Assembly: GCA_900545915.1 (NCBI GenBank)
Contig: URAV01000013.1
Coordinates: 1-64,000 of the forward strand
Source of the DNA: an uncultured Porphyromonadaceae bacterium
Lineage (GTDB): Bacteria; Bacteroidota; Bacteroidia; Bacteroidales; Coprobacteraceae
Length of the DNA: 64,000 nt
Direction: 5' to 3'
Shown here: piece by piece, positions 31,925 to 40,229 of the stretch
How positions within the stretch are numbered: the first letter of the stretch is position 1
Layout of the letters: every line of letters begins with the position of its first letter
Program-made: the position numbers and the translations under genes
The notes under the pieces: generated by a model
What the model was told of the DNA's origin: nothing
Seen by the model: the letters and a program-made list of their open reading frames with translations, nothing else
Database searches by the model: none

Positions 31925-34705
31925 TTAGTGTGCTTCGAGCCAGTTTTTCCCGATACCAGAATCGGCTATTAAAGGAACTTTTAGTCGGTATGCATTTTCC
32001 ATTTCCTCTTTTACGATACGCTCAACAATTTCTATTTCGTTTTCGGGGACACTGAAATTGAGTTCGTCATGTACTTGAAGAATCATCCGGGCTTTTATCT
32101 CGTTCTTTTCGAATCGTTCGAAAATGCGGACCATGGCGATCTTTATAATGTCTGCAGCGCTTCCTTGTATAGGAGCATTTATTGCATTTCGTTCGGCATA
32201 TCCGCGTACGATGCTGTTCTTGGAATTTATATCGGGTAGCATCCGTTTGCGTCCGCTGATTGTTTCTACATACCCTTTTTCTCGAGCTATCTGTATGCTT
32301 TTATCCATATATTCTTTTATATGGGGGTATGTCTCGAAATATCCGTTTATCAGTTCTTTGGCTTCAGATCGAGGTATATTGAGCCTGTCTGAAAGTCCGA
32401 ATACGGAAATTCCGTAAATGATTCCGAAGTTGGCGGTCTTCGCTTTTCTACGCATATCGGGTGTTACTTCTTCTATCGGTATTTTGTATATTTTGGCTGC
32501 TGTAGCAGCATGAATGTCTTTACCTGAGGTAAAAGCTTCTATCATATTGGGATCTTCGCTGAGATCGGCCATAATGCGCAACTCGATCTGGGAGTAGTCT
32601 GCCGAGAAAAACAGACATCGGTCATCGGGGATGAAAGCTCTACGGATTTCCCGTCCTTCATTGTCTCTGATGGGTATATTCTGGAGATTGGGATTACTTG
32701 AACTTAATCGTCCTGTGGCTGTTACTGTCTGATTAAATGAAGTATGGATCTTTCCTGTTTTGGGATTGATAAGTTCAGGCAGAGCATTGACGTATGTGGA
32801 TAGAAGTTTTTTTATTCCTCGTTGTTCTAATATTTTTCCTACAATGGGATGTTTGGAACGGAGTTTTTCCAAAATTTCTTCGGTCGTAGAATATTGCCCG
32901 GTTTTTGTTTTTTTTGCTTTTTCATCGATTTTAAGGCGTTCGAACAAAACTTCTCCTACTTGCCGTGCCGAACTGACATTGAATTCAGTTCCTGCCAATT
33001 GATAAATTTCCTGTTCGAGTTGTAGAACTTTTTCAGTAAGCAGAATCGAGGATTGGTGCAAAGCTTCAGTATCGACTCTGACTCCGGTGATTTCCATTTC
33101 TGCTAATACTCGTATTAACGGCATTTCGATAGAGTAGAAGAGGGGTTCGAGACCTTCTTTTTTTAATTCCTTTTCGAAGACATTTTTTAGTTTTAATGTT
33201 ATATCTGCATCTTCGGCGGCATACTCACTTATTTTTTCGATCGGCACTTGACGCATTGAAAGCTGGTTTTTTCCTTTAGGACCGATAAGTTCTTCAATGT
33301 GTATGGTTTTGTATTTGAGATAAACTTCAGCCAGGTAGTCCATGTTATGGCGTTGTTCGGGCTGCAATAAATAATGGGCTACCATTGTGTCGAAGAATTT
33401 CCCTTTTACAGTGATTCCATAATTTCTCAATACAATGTAATCGTATTTAATATTTTGACCTATCTTTAATGAGTTTGTGTTTTCTAATGCATTTTTAAAT
33501 TTATTTACAATTCGAGTGGCTTTATCCCGCTCTACGGGAATAGGAACATAGAATGCCTTATTTTCTTGTAATGCAAATGACATTCCTACCAATTCGGCCG
33601 ATATCGGATCGATTCCGGTAGTTTCTGTATCAAAAGCAAAATATTCCGTATTTTCTAATTTAGTTATTAAATCAGTTATTTTATCCTCATTATCAATTAC
33701 TTGATAATCGTGTTCTACGGTTTTTAACTCACTGAGAATTGAATATTTTTCTTCTTCTGTATTCTCGTCCGGAAATATGTCAAAGAGAGAAGCTTGAATA
33801 GGTGTTTTTGAAACAGTTGTTTTATTAACAGTTGTGCCTAATACCCGATCTGCTAAATTTCTAAATTCAAGTTCCTCGAAAATTTCCCGTAATCGAATTT
33901 CGTTTATCGCTTCCCGCAATAGTTCTTTTTCATTGAAAACTATGGGGACATCTGTTTTTATTGTTGCTAGAAATTTGGAAAATTCTATTTGTTGTTTGTT
34001 TTCTTCTACTTTTTTGCGTAACGCACCTTTTAGCTGATCTGTACAGCAAAGTAAATTCTCGATAGAGCCGAATTCATTGACCAGTTTTATCGCTGTTTTT
34101 TCTCCTACACCGGGGCATCCCGGGATATTATCTGACGCATCGCCCATAAGCCCGAGTATATCGATAACCTGTTCGGGACGTTCAATAGAAAATTTTTGTT
34201 TTATTTCTTCTATTCCGCGTACTTCGAAATCTCCTCCTCCGAATTTGGGTTTATAGATAAAAATGTGCGGACTGACCAATTGCCCGTAATCTTTATCCGG
34301 GGTCATCATGTATGTATCGAACCCTTCTTTTTCGGCCAGCTTGGCCAATGTTCCGATGACATCGTCGGCTTCGAAACCGGGAACTTCTATGATAGGTATA
34401 TTGTAGGCTCTGATAATTTCTTTTATAATAGGTACGGATTGTCTTATTACCTCCGGAGTTTCTTCTCTTTGTGCTTTGTAAAGTTCGTATGCTTCGTGCC
34501 TGAAAGTCGGACCACTGGGATCGAATCCTACTGCAATATGAGAAGGATTTTCTTTTTTCAGTACGTCTTCCAATGTATTTACAAATCCGAATATAGCGGA
34601 GGTATTTACTCCTTTAGAGTTGATTCTCGGATTTTTGATGAATGCGTAATATGAGCGATAAATGAGAGCGTAGGCATCCAGTAAAAATAGCTTTTTTTCT
34701 TGCAT
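31925..34705 (-). CDS. polA: DNA polymerase I
   Basis: 926-residue replication/repair polymerase with all three activities visible. The N-terminal 5'-3' exonuclease spans residues 1-290 (LLDAYALIYRSYYAF, VPGFEADDVIGTLA, MGDASDNIPGCPGVGEKTA). The 3'-5' exonuclease has its acidic residues in FAFDTETTGIDP and YAAEDADITLKL. The polymerase core has motif A in ADYSQIELRIMADLS, motif B in RRKAKTANFGIIYG and motif C in QVHDELNFSV. It diverges from the polyprenyl synthase gene. Confidence 0.97.
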   Translation of the reverse strand: MQEKKLFLLDAYALIYRSYYAFIKNPRINSKGVNTSAIFGFVNTLEDVLKKENPSHIAVGFDPSGPTFRHEAYELYKAQREETPEVIRQSVPIIKEIIRAYNIPIIEVPGFEADDVIGTLAKLAEKEGFDTYMMTPDKDYGQLVSPHIFIYKPKFGGGDFEVRGIEEIKQKFSIERPEQVIDILGLMGDASDNIPGCPGVGEKTAIKLVNEFGSIENLLCCTDQLKGALRKKVEENKQQIEFSKFLATIKTDVPIVFNEKELLREAINEIRLREIFEELEFRNLADRVLGTTVNKTTVSKTPIQASLFDIFPDENTEEEKYSILSELKTVEHDYQVIDNEDKITDLITKLENTEYFAFDTETTGIDPISAELVGMSFALQENKAFYVPIPVERDKATRIVNKFKNALENTNSLKIGQNIKYDYIVLRNYGITVKGKFFDTMVAHYLLQPEQRHNMDYLAEVYLKYKTIHIEELIGPKGKNQLSMRQVPIEKISEYAAEDADITLKLKNVFEKELKKEGLEPLFYSIEMPLIRVLAEMEITGVRVDTEALHQSSILLTEKVLQLEQEIYQLAGTEFNVSSARQVGEVLFERLKIDEKAKKTKTGQYSTTEEILEKLRSKHPIVGKILEQRGIKKLLSTYVNALPELINPKTGKIHTSFNQTVTATGRLSSSNPNLQNIPIRDNEGREIRRAFIPDDRCLFFSADYSQIELRIMADLSEDPNMIEAFTSGKDIHAATAAKIYKIPIEEVTPDMRRKAKTANFGIIYGISVFGLSDRLNIPRSEAKELINGYFETYPHIKEYMDKSIQIAREKGYVETISGRKRMLPDINSKNSIVRGYAERNAINAPIQGSAADIIKIAMVRIFERFEKNEIKARMILQVHDELNFSVPENEIEIVERIVKEEMENAYRLKVPLIADSGIGKNWLEAH

Positions 34706-34805
34706 CTGCAGGCTGTTTTTAATGTACTTGTTTTTATATCGGGAAAAATTTCCTTTATTTCCCGGTAAATTTACAATAAATATGGATATTCTTTTGTTTT
34801 ATTGC

Positions 34806-34813
34806 TATTTTTG
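34806..34813 (+). promoter_or_regulatory. -7 element of the polyprenyl synthase gene
   Basis: TATTTTTG, 17 bases before the ATG; the -33 region is weak. Confidence 0.55.
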
Positions 34814-34830
34814 CACATCATTAAAATAAT

Positions 34831-35805
34831 ATGGATAAACTATCTATTATACAGCAGCCTATTCTTGATGAATTGGAGATTCTGAACCGGACTTTGGCAG
34901 AAACGTTGAATACAAGCAGTCCGCTGATGAATACCGTTGTTGATTATTTTCTCGGAACGAAAGGCAAGCAAATACGTCCTATGTTGGTGTTGTTGAGTGC
35001 CCGTTTATTTGGGAAAATCAATGCTGTTACTATCGATGCTGCTGCTGCTATAGAACTTTTGCATAATGCCAGTCTTATACACGATGATGTTGTCGATGAA
35101 TCGAAGCAGCGTCGAGGGAAGCCCACGATTAATGGAGTATGGGATAATCGTATAGCTGTACTGGTCGGTGACTATTTTGTTTCTTGTGCATTGAAACGCT
35201 CGATCTCTACCGGGATTCTGGAGGTTATTAATACGCTGGGATTTTTAGGACAGGAATTGGCAAAAGGAGAGATCGATCAGCTTTCGATCGCTCAAGATCA
35301 TGTCTTGAATGAAGAGGCATATTTTAATGTAATTCGTCAGAAAACGGCATCCTTGTTTGTCTCTTGTATGAAAGTGGGAGCTTTATCGAATGGTGCACCA
35401 GCCGGGTCAATCGAACATTTAATGGCTTTCGGAGAGAAATTAGGGCTTTGTTTTCAGATAAAGGATGATACGTTCGATTATTTTTCGGATGATGTTATCG
35501 GTAAACCTACCGGGAATGATTTGCGGGAAGGCAAAGTTACTCTACCTTTGATTTTTGCGGTTCGGAATGCTACGGATATTGAAAGGGATGAGGTAATGGC
35601 TATTTTGAGGCAAAAAGAATTATCCTCTAAGGATATTGAAATGTTGACCGAATTTGCAAAATCTCATGGAGGGATAGAGTACGCTAAGAAGGTTATGGAG
35701 CGTTTACGTACAGAAGGTTATGAGGCTTTGGCTTCTTTTGGTGAAAATCCTGTTGTGACATCACTAAAAGCTATATTGGATTATACGATCGATAGGACAA
35801 AATAG
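34831..35805 (+). CDS. Polyprenyl (octaprenyl-type) diphosphate synthase
   Basis: 324-residue all-helical trans-prenyltransferase that adds isopentenyl units to make the long side chain of menaquinone or a lipid carrier. The first Asp-rich motif is LIHDDVVDESKQRRGKPT, the second FQIKDDTFDYFSDD, and GTKGKQIRPMLVLLSARLF is the isopentenyl-binding segment. Small residues before the first motif (ELLHNAS) fit a long-chain product; the exact length cannot be read from this. It is monocistronic between polA (divergent) and deoC (convergent). Confidence 0.92.
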   Translation: MDKLSIIQQPILDELEILNRTLAETLNTSSPLMNTVVDYFLGTKGKQIRPMLVLLSARLFGKINAVTIDAAAAIELLHNASLIHDDVVDESKQRRGKPTINGVWDNRIAVLVGDYFVSCALKRSISTGILEVINTLGFLGQELAKGEIDQLSIAQDHVLNEEAYFNVIRQKTASLFVSCMKVGALSNGAPAGSIEHLMAFGEKLGLCFQIKDDTFDYFSDDVIGKPTGNDLREGKVTLPLIFAVRNATDIERDEVMAILRQKELSSKDIEMLTEFAKSHGGIEYAKKVMERLRTEGYEALASFGENPVVTSLKAILDYTIDRTK

Positions 35806-35837
35806 CAGGAAGAGGGGCTATTTAAGAGAAATAAAAG

Positions 35838-35867
35838 AGGGATACTTTTCCAAATGGAAGTATCCCT
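35838..35867. terminator. Bidirectional terminator between polyprenyl synthase and deoC genes
   Basis: AGGGATACTT pairs with AAGTATCCCT around a 10-base spacer that itself contains TTCC/GGAA, followed by TTCTTTTTG. Confidence 0.85.
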
Positions 35868-35879
35868 TTCTTTTTGCGT

Positions 35880-36761
35880 TTAGAAAAATTTGACCGGGCT
35901 TCCAGCGATGGAGCTTAGCAAATTGTTTGCTAAACGACTGGCTCCTAAACGGAAATATTGTTTATCCAACCATTTTTCTCCGAGAACTTCGGCTACAATG
36001 CAGTAATATTTTACTGCATCTTCTGTGGTGGATATTCCTCCGGCCGGCTTGAATCCGATCATTGTGCCGGTTTTATCATAATATTCCTTGATTGCCTGAC
36101 ACATGACGTAGGCAGCCTCGAGGGTTGCCGCCGGCTCCATTTTCCCTGTTGAGGTTTTAATGAAGTCTGCTCCTGAATAGATCGCCAGTATAGATGCTTT
36201 TTTTATATTCGAAGCTGTTTTCAATGCTCCGGTTTCAAGGATTACTTTCAGGTGTGCATCTCTACAAGAGTGTTTGATTTCTTCGATTTCATCGCACATT
36301 TCTTCATATTCTTCCGCTAAAAAGTTCCCGACATTGATTACAATGTCTATTTCATCAGCTCCATCGGCAACAGCTAATGCTGTTTCTGCAACTTTAACTT
36401 CGGTAAACGTTTGAGAAGAGGGGAATCCTGCCGAAACAGCAGCGATATTTACATCAGATACTTCCAGATTCATGCGGACTGTTCCTGCCATATTCGGATA
36501 TACGCATATAGCAGCGACATTGTCCATTTCGGGATGTTTGTTTTCAAAATCGTTTACCCGTTTTGTAAAATTCGTGATATGTTGTGCTGTGTCGGTGGTG
36601 TTGAGAGAGGTCAGATCTATACAGCCGAAGAGGAATTTATAAACATCCGTATTGCTGTATTTCGATAGATTTTCCCGAAGGATCTGTTCTACTTCTTGTT
36701 TTACTACGTCGTCGTTCAGATTGGTGTTGTAGTTTTGAAGAGCTTCGTTGTACTTGTCCAT
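35880..36761 (-). CDS. deoC: Deoxyribose-phosphate aldolase
   Basis: Class I aldolase that splits 2-deoxyribose 5-phosphate into glyceraldehyde 3-phosphate and acetaldehyde during nucleoside salvage. At 293 residues it is the longer DeoC form. The Schiff-base lysine is in ADFIKTSTGK, the second active-site lysine in MIGFKPAGGIST, and the aspartate in DEIDIVINVGNFL. It ends a compact minus-strand group (dtd, mazG-like, deoC) with gaps of 2 bases. Confidence 0.95.
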   Translation of the reverse strand: MDKYNEALQNYNTNLNDDVVKQEVEQILRENLSKYSNTDVYKFLFGCIDLTSLNTTDTAQHITNFTKRVNDFENKHPEMDNVAAICVYPNMAGTVRMNLEVSDVNIAAVSAGFPSSQTFTEVKVAETALAVADGADEIDIVINVGNFLAEEYEEMCDEIEEIKHSCRDAHLKVILETGALKTASNIKKASILAIYSGADFIKTSTGKMEPAATLEAAYVMCQAIKEYYDKTGTMIGFKPAGGISTTEDAVKYYCIVAEVLGEKWLDKQYFRLGASRLANNLLSSIAGSPVKFF

Positions 36762-36763
36762 AA

Positions 36764-37090
36764 TTAGTATAGTTTAGGATTATTGATATGTCTCTCTTTG
36801 TCCCGATTTGTTTTTTTTAGGAGATTTTTCTCGAATGCTTCCGTAAGGTTTATTCCTGTTTGATTGGCAAGACATAGAAGTACCCACAGAACATCAGCCA
36901 TTTCGTCTCCGAGATCGCGTTCTTTATCGCTTTCTTTGAATGATTGATCTCCATATTTGCGGGAAATAATACGGGCGACTTCTCCTACCTCTTCTGTAAG
37001 AATCGCCATATTGGTGAGTTCACTGAAATATTTTACTCCGAACTCTTTTATCCATTGATCTACAGTGTTTTGAGCTTCTTCTATGGTCAT
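36764..37090 (-). CDS. MazG-like nucleotide pyrophosphohydrolase
   Basis: Small 108-residue all-alpha NTP pyrophosphohydrolase. The MazG metal-binding pattern is visible: ILTEEVGEVARIISRKYGD (EExxE-like) followed by ERDLGDEMADVLWVLLCLA (ExxD). Members hydrolyse nucleoside triphosphates, often dCTP or damaged nucleotides, to monophosphates; the substrate here is not known. The 2-base gaps to dtd and deoC point to one transcript. Confidence 0.88.
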   Translation of the reverse strand: MTIEEAQNTVDQWIKEFGVKYFSELTNMAILTEEVGEVARIISRKYGDQSFKESDKERDLGDEMADVLWVLLCLANQTGINLTEAFEKNLLKKTNRDKERHINNPKLY

Positions 37091-37092
37091 GG

Positions 37093-37545
37093 TTATTCTT
37101 TATTTTTAGAGTCTATCCAGATTGTTACAGGTCCGTCGTTGACCAATTCTACTTGCATATCAGCACCGAATACACCTGTCGCTACGGATTTTCCGATTTC
37201 TTGTTCTGTGTAGTGGCATAAGGCTTCGTACATAGGTATTGCATGCTCGTGTTTTGCCGCTTTGATATATGAGGGACGATTTCCCTTTTTTGTTGATGCA
37301 TGCAAAGTGAATTGGCTTACAATGAGTACCGATCCGTCAATATCTTTTACCGATCGGTTCATAATACCGTTTTCATCATCGAAAATACGTAAGGATGCCG
37401 CTTTTTTTGCCAGCCATTCAGCATCATCTTTTGTGTCGGCTTCTTCAATTCCTACCAAAATCAGCAGTCCTGTATCTATTTTTGATTTTATTTTTCCGTT
37501 AATCGTTACGGAAGCTCGTTTTACCCGCTGTATTAAGATTCTCAT
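37093..37545 (-). CDS. dtd: D-aminoacyl-tRNA deacylase
   Basis: 150-residue cytoplasmic proofreading enzyme that frees D-amino acids, and glycine misloaded on tRNA-Ala, from tRNA. The N-terminal MRILIQRVKRASV, the catalytic SQFTLHASTKKGNRPSY and the cross-subunit motif NDGPVTIWIDS are all present. Upstream, a repeat element separates it from uvrC. Confidence 0.95.
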   Translation of the reverse strand: MRILIQRVKRASVTINGKIKSKIDTGLLILVGIEEADTKDDAEWLAKKAASLRIFDDENGIMNRSVKDIDGSVLIVSQFTLHASTKKGNRPSYIKAAKHEHAIPMYEALCHYTEQEIGKSVATGVFGADMQVELVNDGPVTIWIDSKNKE

Positions 37546-37590
37546 ATCGATTTTTTATTGCTCTATTAATACAAAGTTACGAATAATGTT

Positions 37591-37766
37591 TTAAGAGCCT
37601 GTCTAAATTTTTCGATAAAAATACTATCAGGTCATCTTTACATTTTCTTTCGGTTTGTTTTTTGTTTTCATTCGTCAGATAGGTTGCTATTTCCCTCGTA
37701 AAAATAAAAAATATTCTTAAAAGGAATTTTCAATTCAGACTCCAGTAAAACTTAAACAGATTCTAA
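37591..37766 (+). repeat. Interspersed inverted-terminus element, copy 4
   Basis: Left end TTAAGAGCCTGTCTAAATTT; right end AAAACTTAAACAGATTCTAA. The central stem AGATAG-GTTG-CTATTT (37677-37692) contains one G-T pair. It sits between uvrC and dtd, which run on the minus strand. Confidence 0.8.
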
Positions 37767-37802
37767 AAGTCTATTTATAATCTCTTATGTTTATTTTATT
37801 CA

Positions 37803-39620
37803 TTAATTTTGAGAGTTGAGGTTTTGTATTATTATCTTGGCTTTAGCTTCACCGATTATGGCTGCTATTTCCTCTAAACTTGCTTCTTTAACACGCTTCA
37901 TGCTCTTAAATTCTTTCAGGAGGGCTGTCTTTGTTTTATCTCCTATGCCTTTCATATTATCGAATGCAGATGCGATTTGGCGTTTACTCCGTTTATCTTT
38001 GTGAAATGTAATGGCAAAACGGTGTACTTCATTTTGTATCTGTTCCAGTAGTCTGAAGAGTTGGCTTTGCGTTTTTATTCCTATTGCCTTCGGAGGAAAG
38101 CCGAATAGAAGTTCGGAAGTTCTGTGTCGATCATTTTTTACCAATCCGGCAATCGGAACGTTGAGATGTAATTCATCTTCTATTACTTCTCTGATTATCT
38201 CCATTTGACCTTTTCCTCCATCTGCAATGATGAGATCGGGAAGGGGAGCTTCTTCTCGGATTAGGCGCTGGTAACGGCGTCTGACGACCTCTTTCATCGA
38301 GGCATAATCATCCGGTCCTGTAACGGTTTTAATGTTATATTTACGGTATTCCTTTTTTGCAGGTTTACCCATTTTGAATACGACGCATGCTGCAACAGCA
38401 TCACTGCCTTGAATATTCGAGTTATCGAAGCATTCGATATGTACGGGCGGTTTATCCATACAGAGCTCTTTTTGTATCTCTTTAAGCAGCTTCATGCTGC
38501 GGTGCTCGGGATTAAGTTTTTCTGTCTGTTTTAGCTTGTCGATTTTGTATTGTTTTACATTTTGTTCCGATATTTCGAGTAGTTTTTTCTTGTCTCCGCG
38601 TTGAGGAACGATAAATTCTACATTTTCAAATTCAAGATCGGGCAGAAATGGAACGACTATTTCACGAGACAGACTCTTAAAACGAGTACGTAACTCTACG
38701 ATACCCAGTGCAAGAATGTCTTCTTTTGCTTCATCAAGCCTTTTCTTGTATTCGATTGTGAAACTTTGTACGATCGAACCGTTGCGGATGTGCATGTAAT
38801 TTACGAATGCGGCATCATCATCTTCATCGTAAGAAAATATATCGATATTGTGTATTGTCGTACTTACAATGACTGATTTTGCTCGGTATTTTTCTAATAG
38901 GAGGTATTTTTCTTTTAAGACTTGAGCTTCTTCGAATTTCAGGTTTTCCGATAGTTTGCCCATTTCTTGTAACAGGTGTTCACTTAACTGTTGAATGTTT
39001 CCGTTAAGAATCTGTTTTACTTGCGAAATATATTCCAAGTAAGTCCTTTCTTCTTCAAAACCTTCACACGCACCTTTGCAGTTTTTGATGTGATATTGGA
39101 GGCAAATTTTGAATTTTCCCTGTCGAATGTTTTCCGGAGTGAGGTTATGTGGGCATGTGCGTATCGGGTAAAGTGTCCGGATAAGTTCAAGAACGGTTTT
39201 TGCCAAATGTACGTTTGCATACGGCCCATAATATTTAGACCCGTCTTTTATGACTTTTCGGGTTAAAAATACTCTGGGGAAATGCTCATTGCGAACGGTG
39301 ATCCATGGATAGGTTTTATCATCTTTCAATAAAACATTATAGCGAGGCCTGTATTCTTTGATCAGACTGTTCTCAAGATGTAAGGCATCTTCTTCGGTTT
39401 TTACTACGATATATTTTAGATCGCGAATATTTCGCACTAATACATTCGTCTTTACCGAGTCATGGACTTTATTGAAGTAGGAAGATACTCTGCGCTTTAA
39501 ATTTTTTGCTTTCCCTACATAAATGATTTTGCCCTCTTTGTCGAAATATTGGTACACACCAGGAGTTTCGGGTAGGAGGGCAATAATGCTTTTAATATGT
39601 TTGCTTGTCGTTTCTGCCAT
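37803..39620 (-). CDS. uvrC: Excinuclease ABC subunit C
   Basis: 605-residue nucleotide excision repair nuclease making the two incisions with UvrB. The GIY-YIG domain is at the N-terminus (LPETPGVYQYFDKEGKIIYV, GKAKNLKRRVSSYF). A cysteine pair follows near 160-190, then the UVR motif around 205-240 (KLSENLKFEEAQVLKEKY) and the RNase H-like nuclease with IECFDNSNIQGSDAVAA and DLIIADGGKGQ. C-terminal helix-hairpin-helix repeats complete the protein (DNMKGIGDKTKTALLKEF). Its ATG abuts the apt stop with no gap. Confidence 0.97.
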   Translation of the reverse strand: MAETTSKHIKSIIALLPETPGVYQYFDKEGKIIYVGKAKNLKRRVSSYFNKVHDSVKTNVLVRNIRDLKYIVVKTEEDALHLENSLIKEYRPRYNVLLKDDKTYPWITVRNEHFPRVFLTRKVIKDGSKYYGPYANVHLAKTVLELIRTLYPIRTCPHNLTPENIRQGKFKICLQYHIKNCKGACEGFEEERTYLEYISQVKQILNGNIQQLSEHLLQEMGKLSENLKFEEAQVLKEKYLLLEKYRAKSVIVSTTIHNIDIFSYDEDDDAAFVNYMHIRNGSIVQSFTIEYKKRLDEAKEDILALGIVELRTRFKSLSREIVVPFLPDLEFENVEFIVPQRGDKKKLLEISEQNVKQYKIDKLKQTEKLNPEHRSMKLLKEIQKELCMDKPPVHIECFDNSNIQGSDAVAACVVFKMGKPAKKEYRKYNIKTVTGPDDYASMKEVVRRRYQRLIREEAPLPDLIIADGGKGQMEIIREVIEDELHLNVPIAGLVKNDRHRTSELLFGFPPKAIGIKTQSQLFRLLEQIQNEVHRFAITFHKDKRSKRQIASAFDNMKGIGDKTKTALLKEFKSMKRVKEASLEEIAAIIGEAKAKIIIQNLNSQN

Positions 39621-40145
39621 TTAATATTTAATAAGAGCTTCGATTTCTACTTCAGGGGGGAAAACGTCTCTTCCTTTTAGAAATTCCAGTTCTACGATAA
39701 AATTTACATATACTTTTTTAGGATTAAACCGTTTTACTAATTTGTATGCAGCCAGCATTGTACCTCCGGTTGCCAGCAGATCATCATGCAATACGATTAT
39801 GTCTTCTGAATTGAGTGCATCTTTATGTATTTCGATCGTGTCAGTACCATATTCTTTTTCATAGCTTTCGCTCCATGTCTCGGCAGGGAGTTTTCCCGGT
39901 TTCCTTAGTGTAACAAATCCTGCTCCTAAATTGTTGGCGATAATTGGGCCCATTATGAATCCTCTGGATTCTATCCCTACAACTTTTGTTATCCCTTTTT
40001 CTTTATATAATTTTGTTAATTCTTCACTAAGGGCATGTAGACAGTCTCTGTCTTTAAATACTGTTGTAAGATCTCTGAAAATGATTCCTTTTTGTGGAAA
40101 ATCTTTTACGTCTCTGATCTTTTTTTTAATGCTTTCGATGCTCAT
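39621..40145 (-). CDS. apt: Adenine phosphoribosyltransferase
   Basis: 174-residue purine salvage enzyme making AMP from adenine and PRPP. The PRPP-binding motif is IIVLHDDLLATGGTMLAAYK. VVGIESRGFIMGPIIAN and FVTLRKPGKLPAET are typical of APRT, and the N-terminal DFPQKGIIFRDLTTVFKD is diagnostic. It is followed directly by uvrC. Confidence 0.96.
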   Translation of the reverse strand: MSIESIKKKIRDVKDFPQKGIIFRDLTTVFKDRDCLHALSEELTKLYKEKGITKVVGIESRGFIMGPIIANNLGAGFVTLRKPGKLPAETWSESYEKEYGTDTIEIHKDALNSEDIIVLHDDLLATGGTMLAAYKLVKRFNPKKVYVNFIVELEFLKGRDVFPPEVEIEALIKY

Positions 40146-40229
40146 GGTTTGTTTTATCTTATTGTTATATTGATATTTATATTATTTATTTAAAGAATTT
40201 CTTTTTATTGTTTCACGTGGAACGAAATG

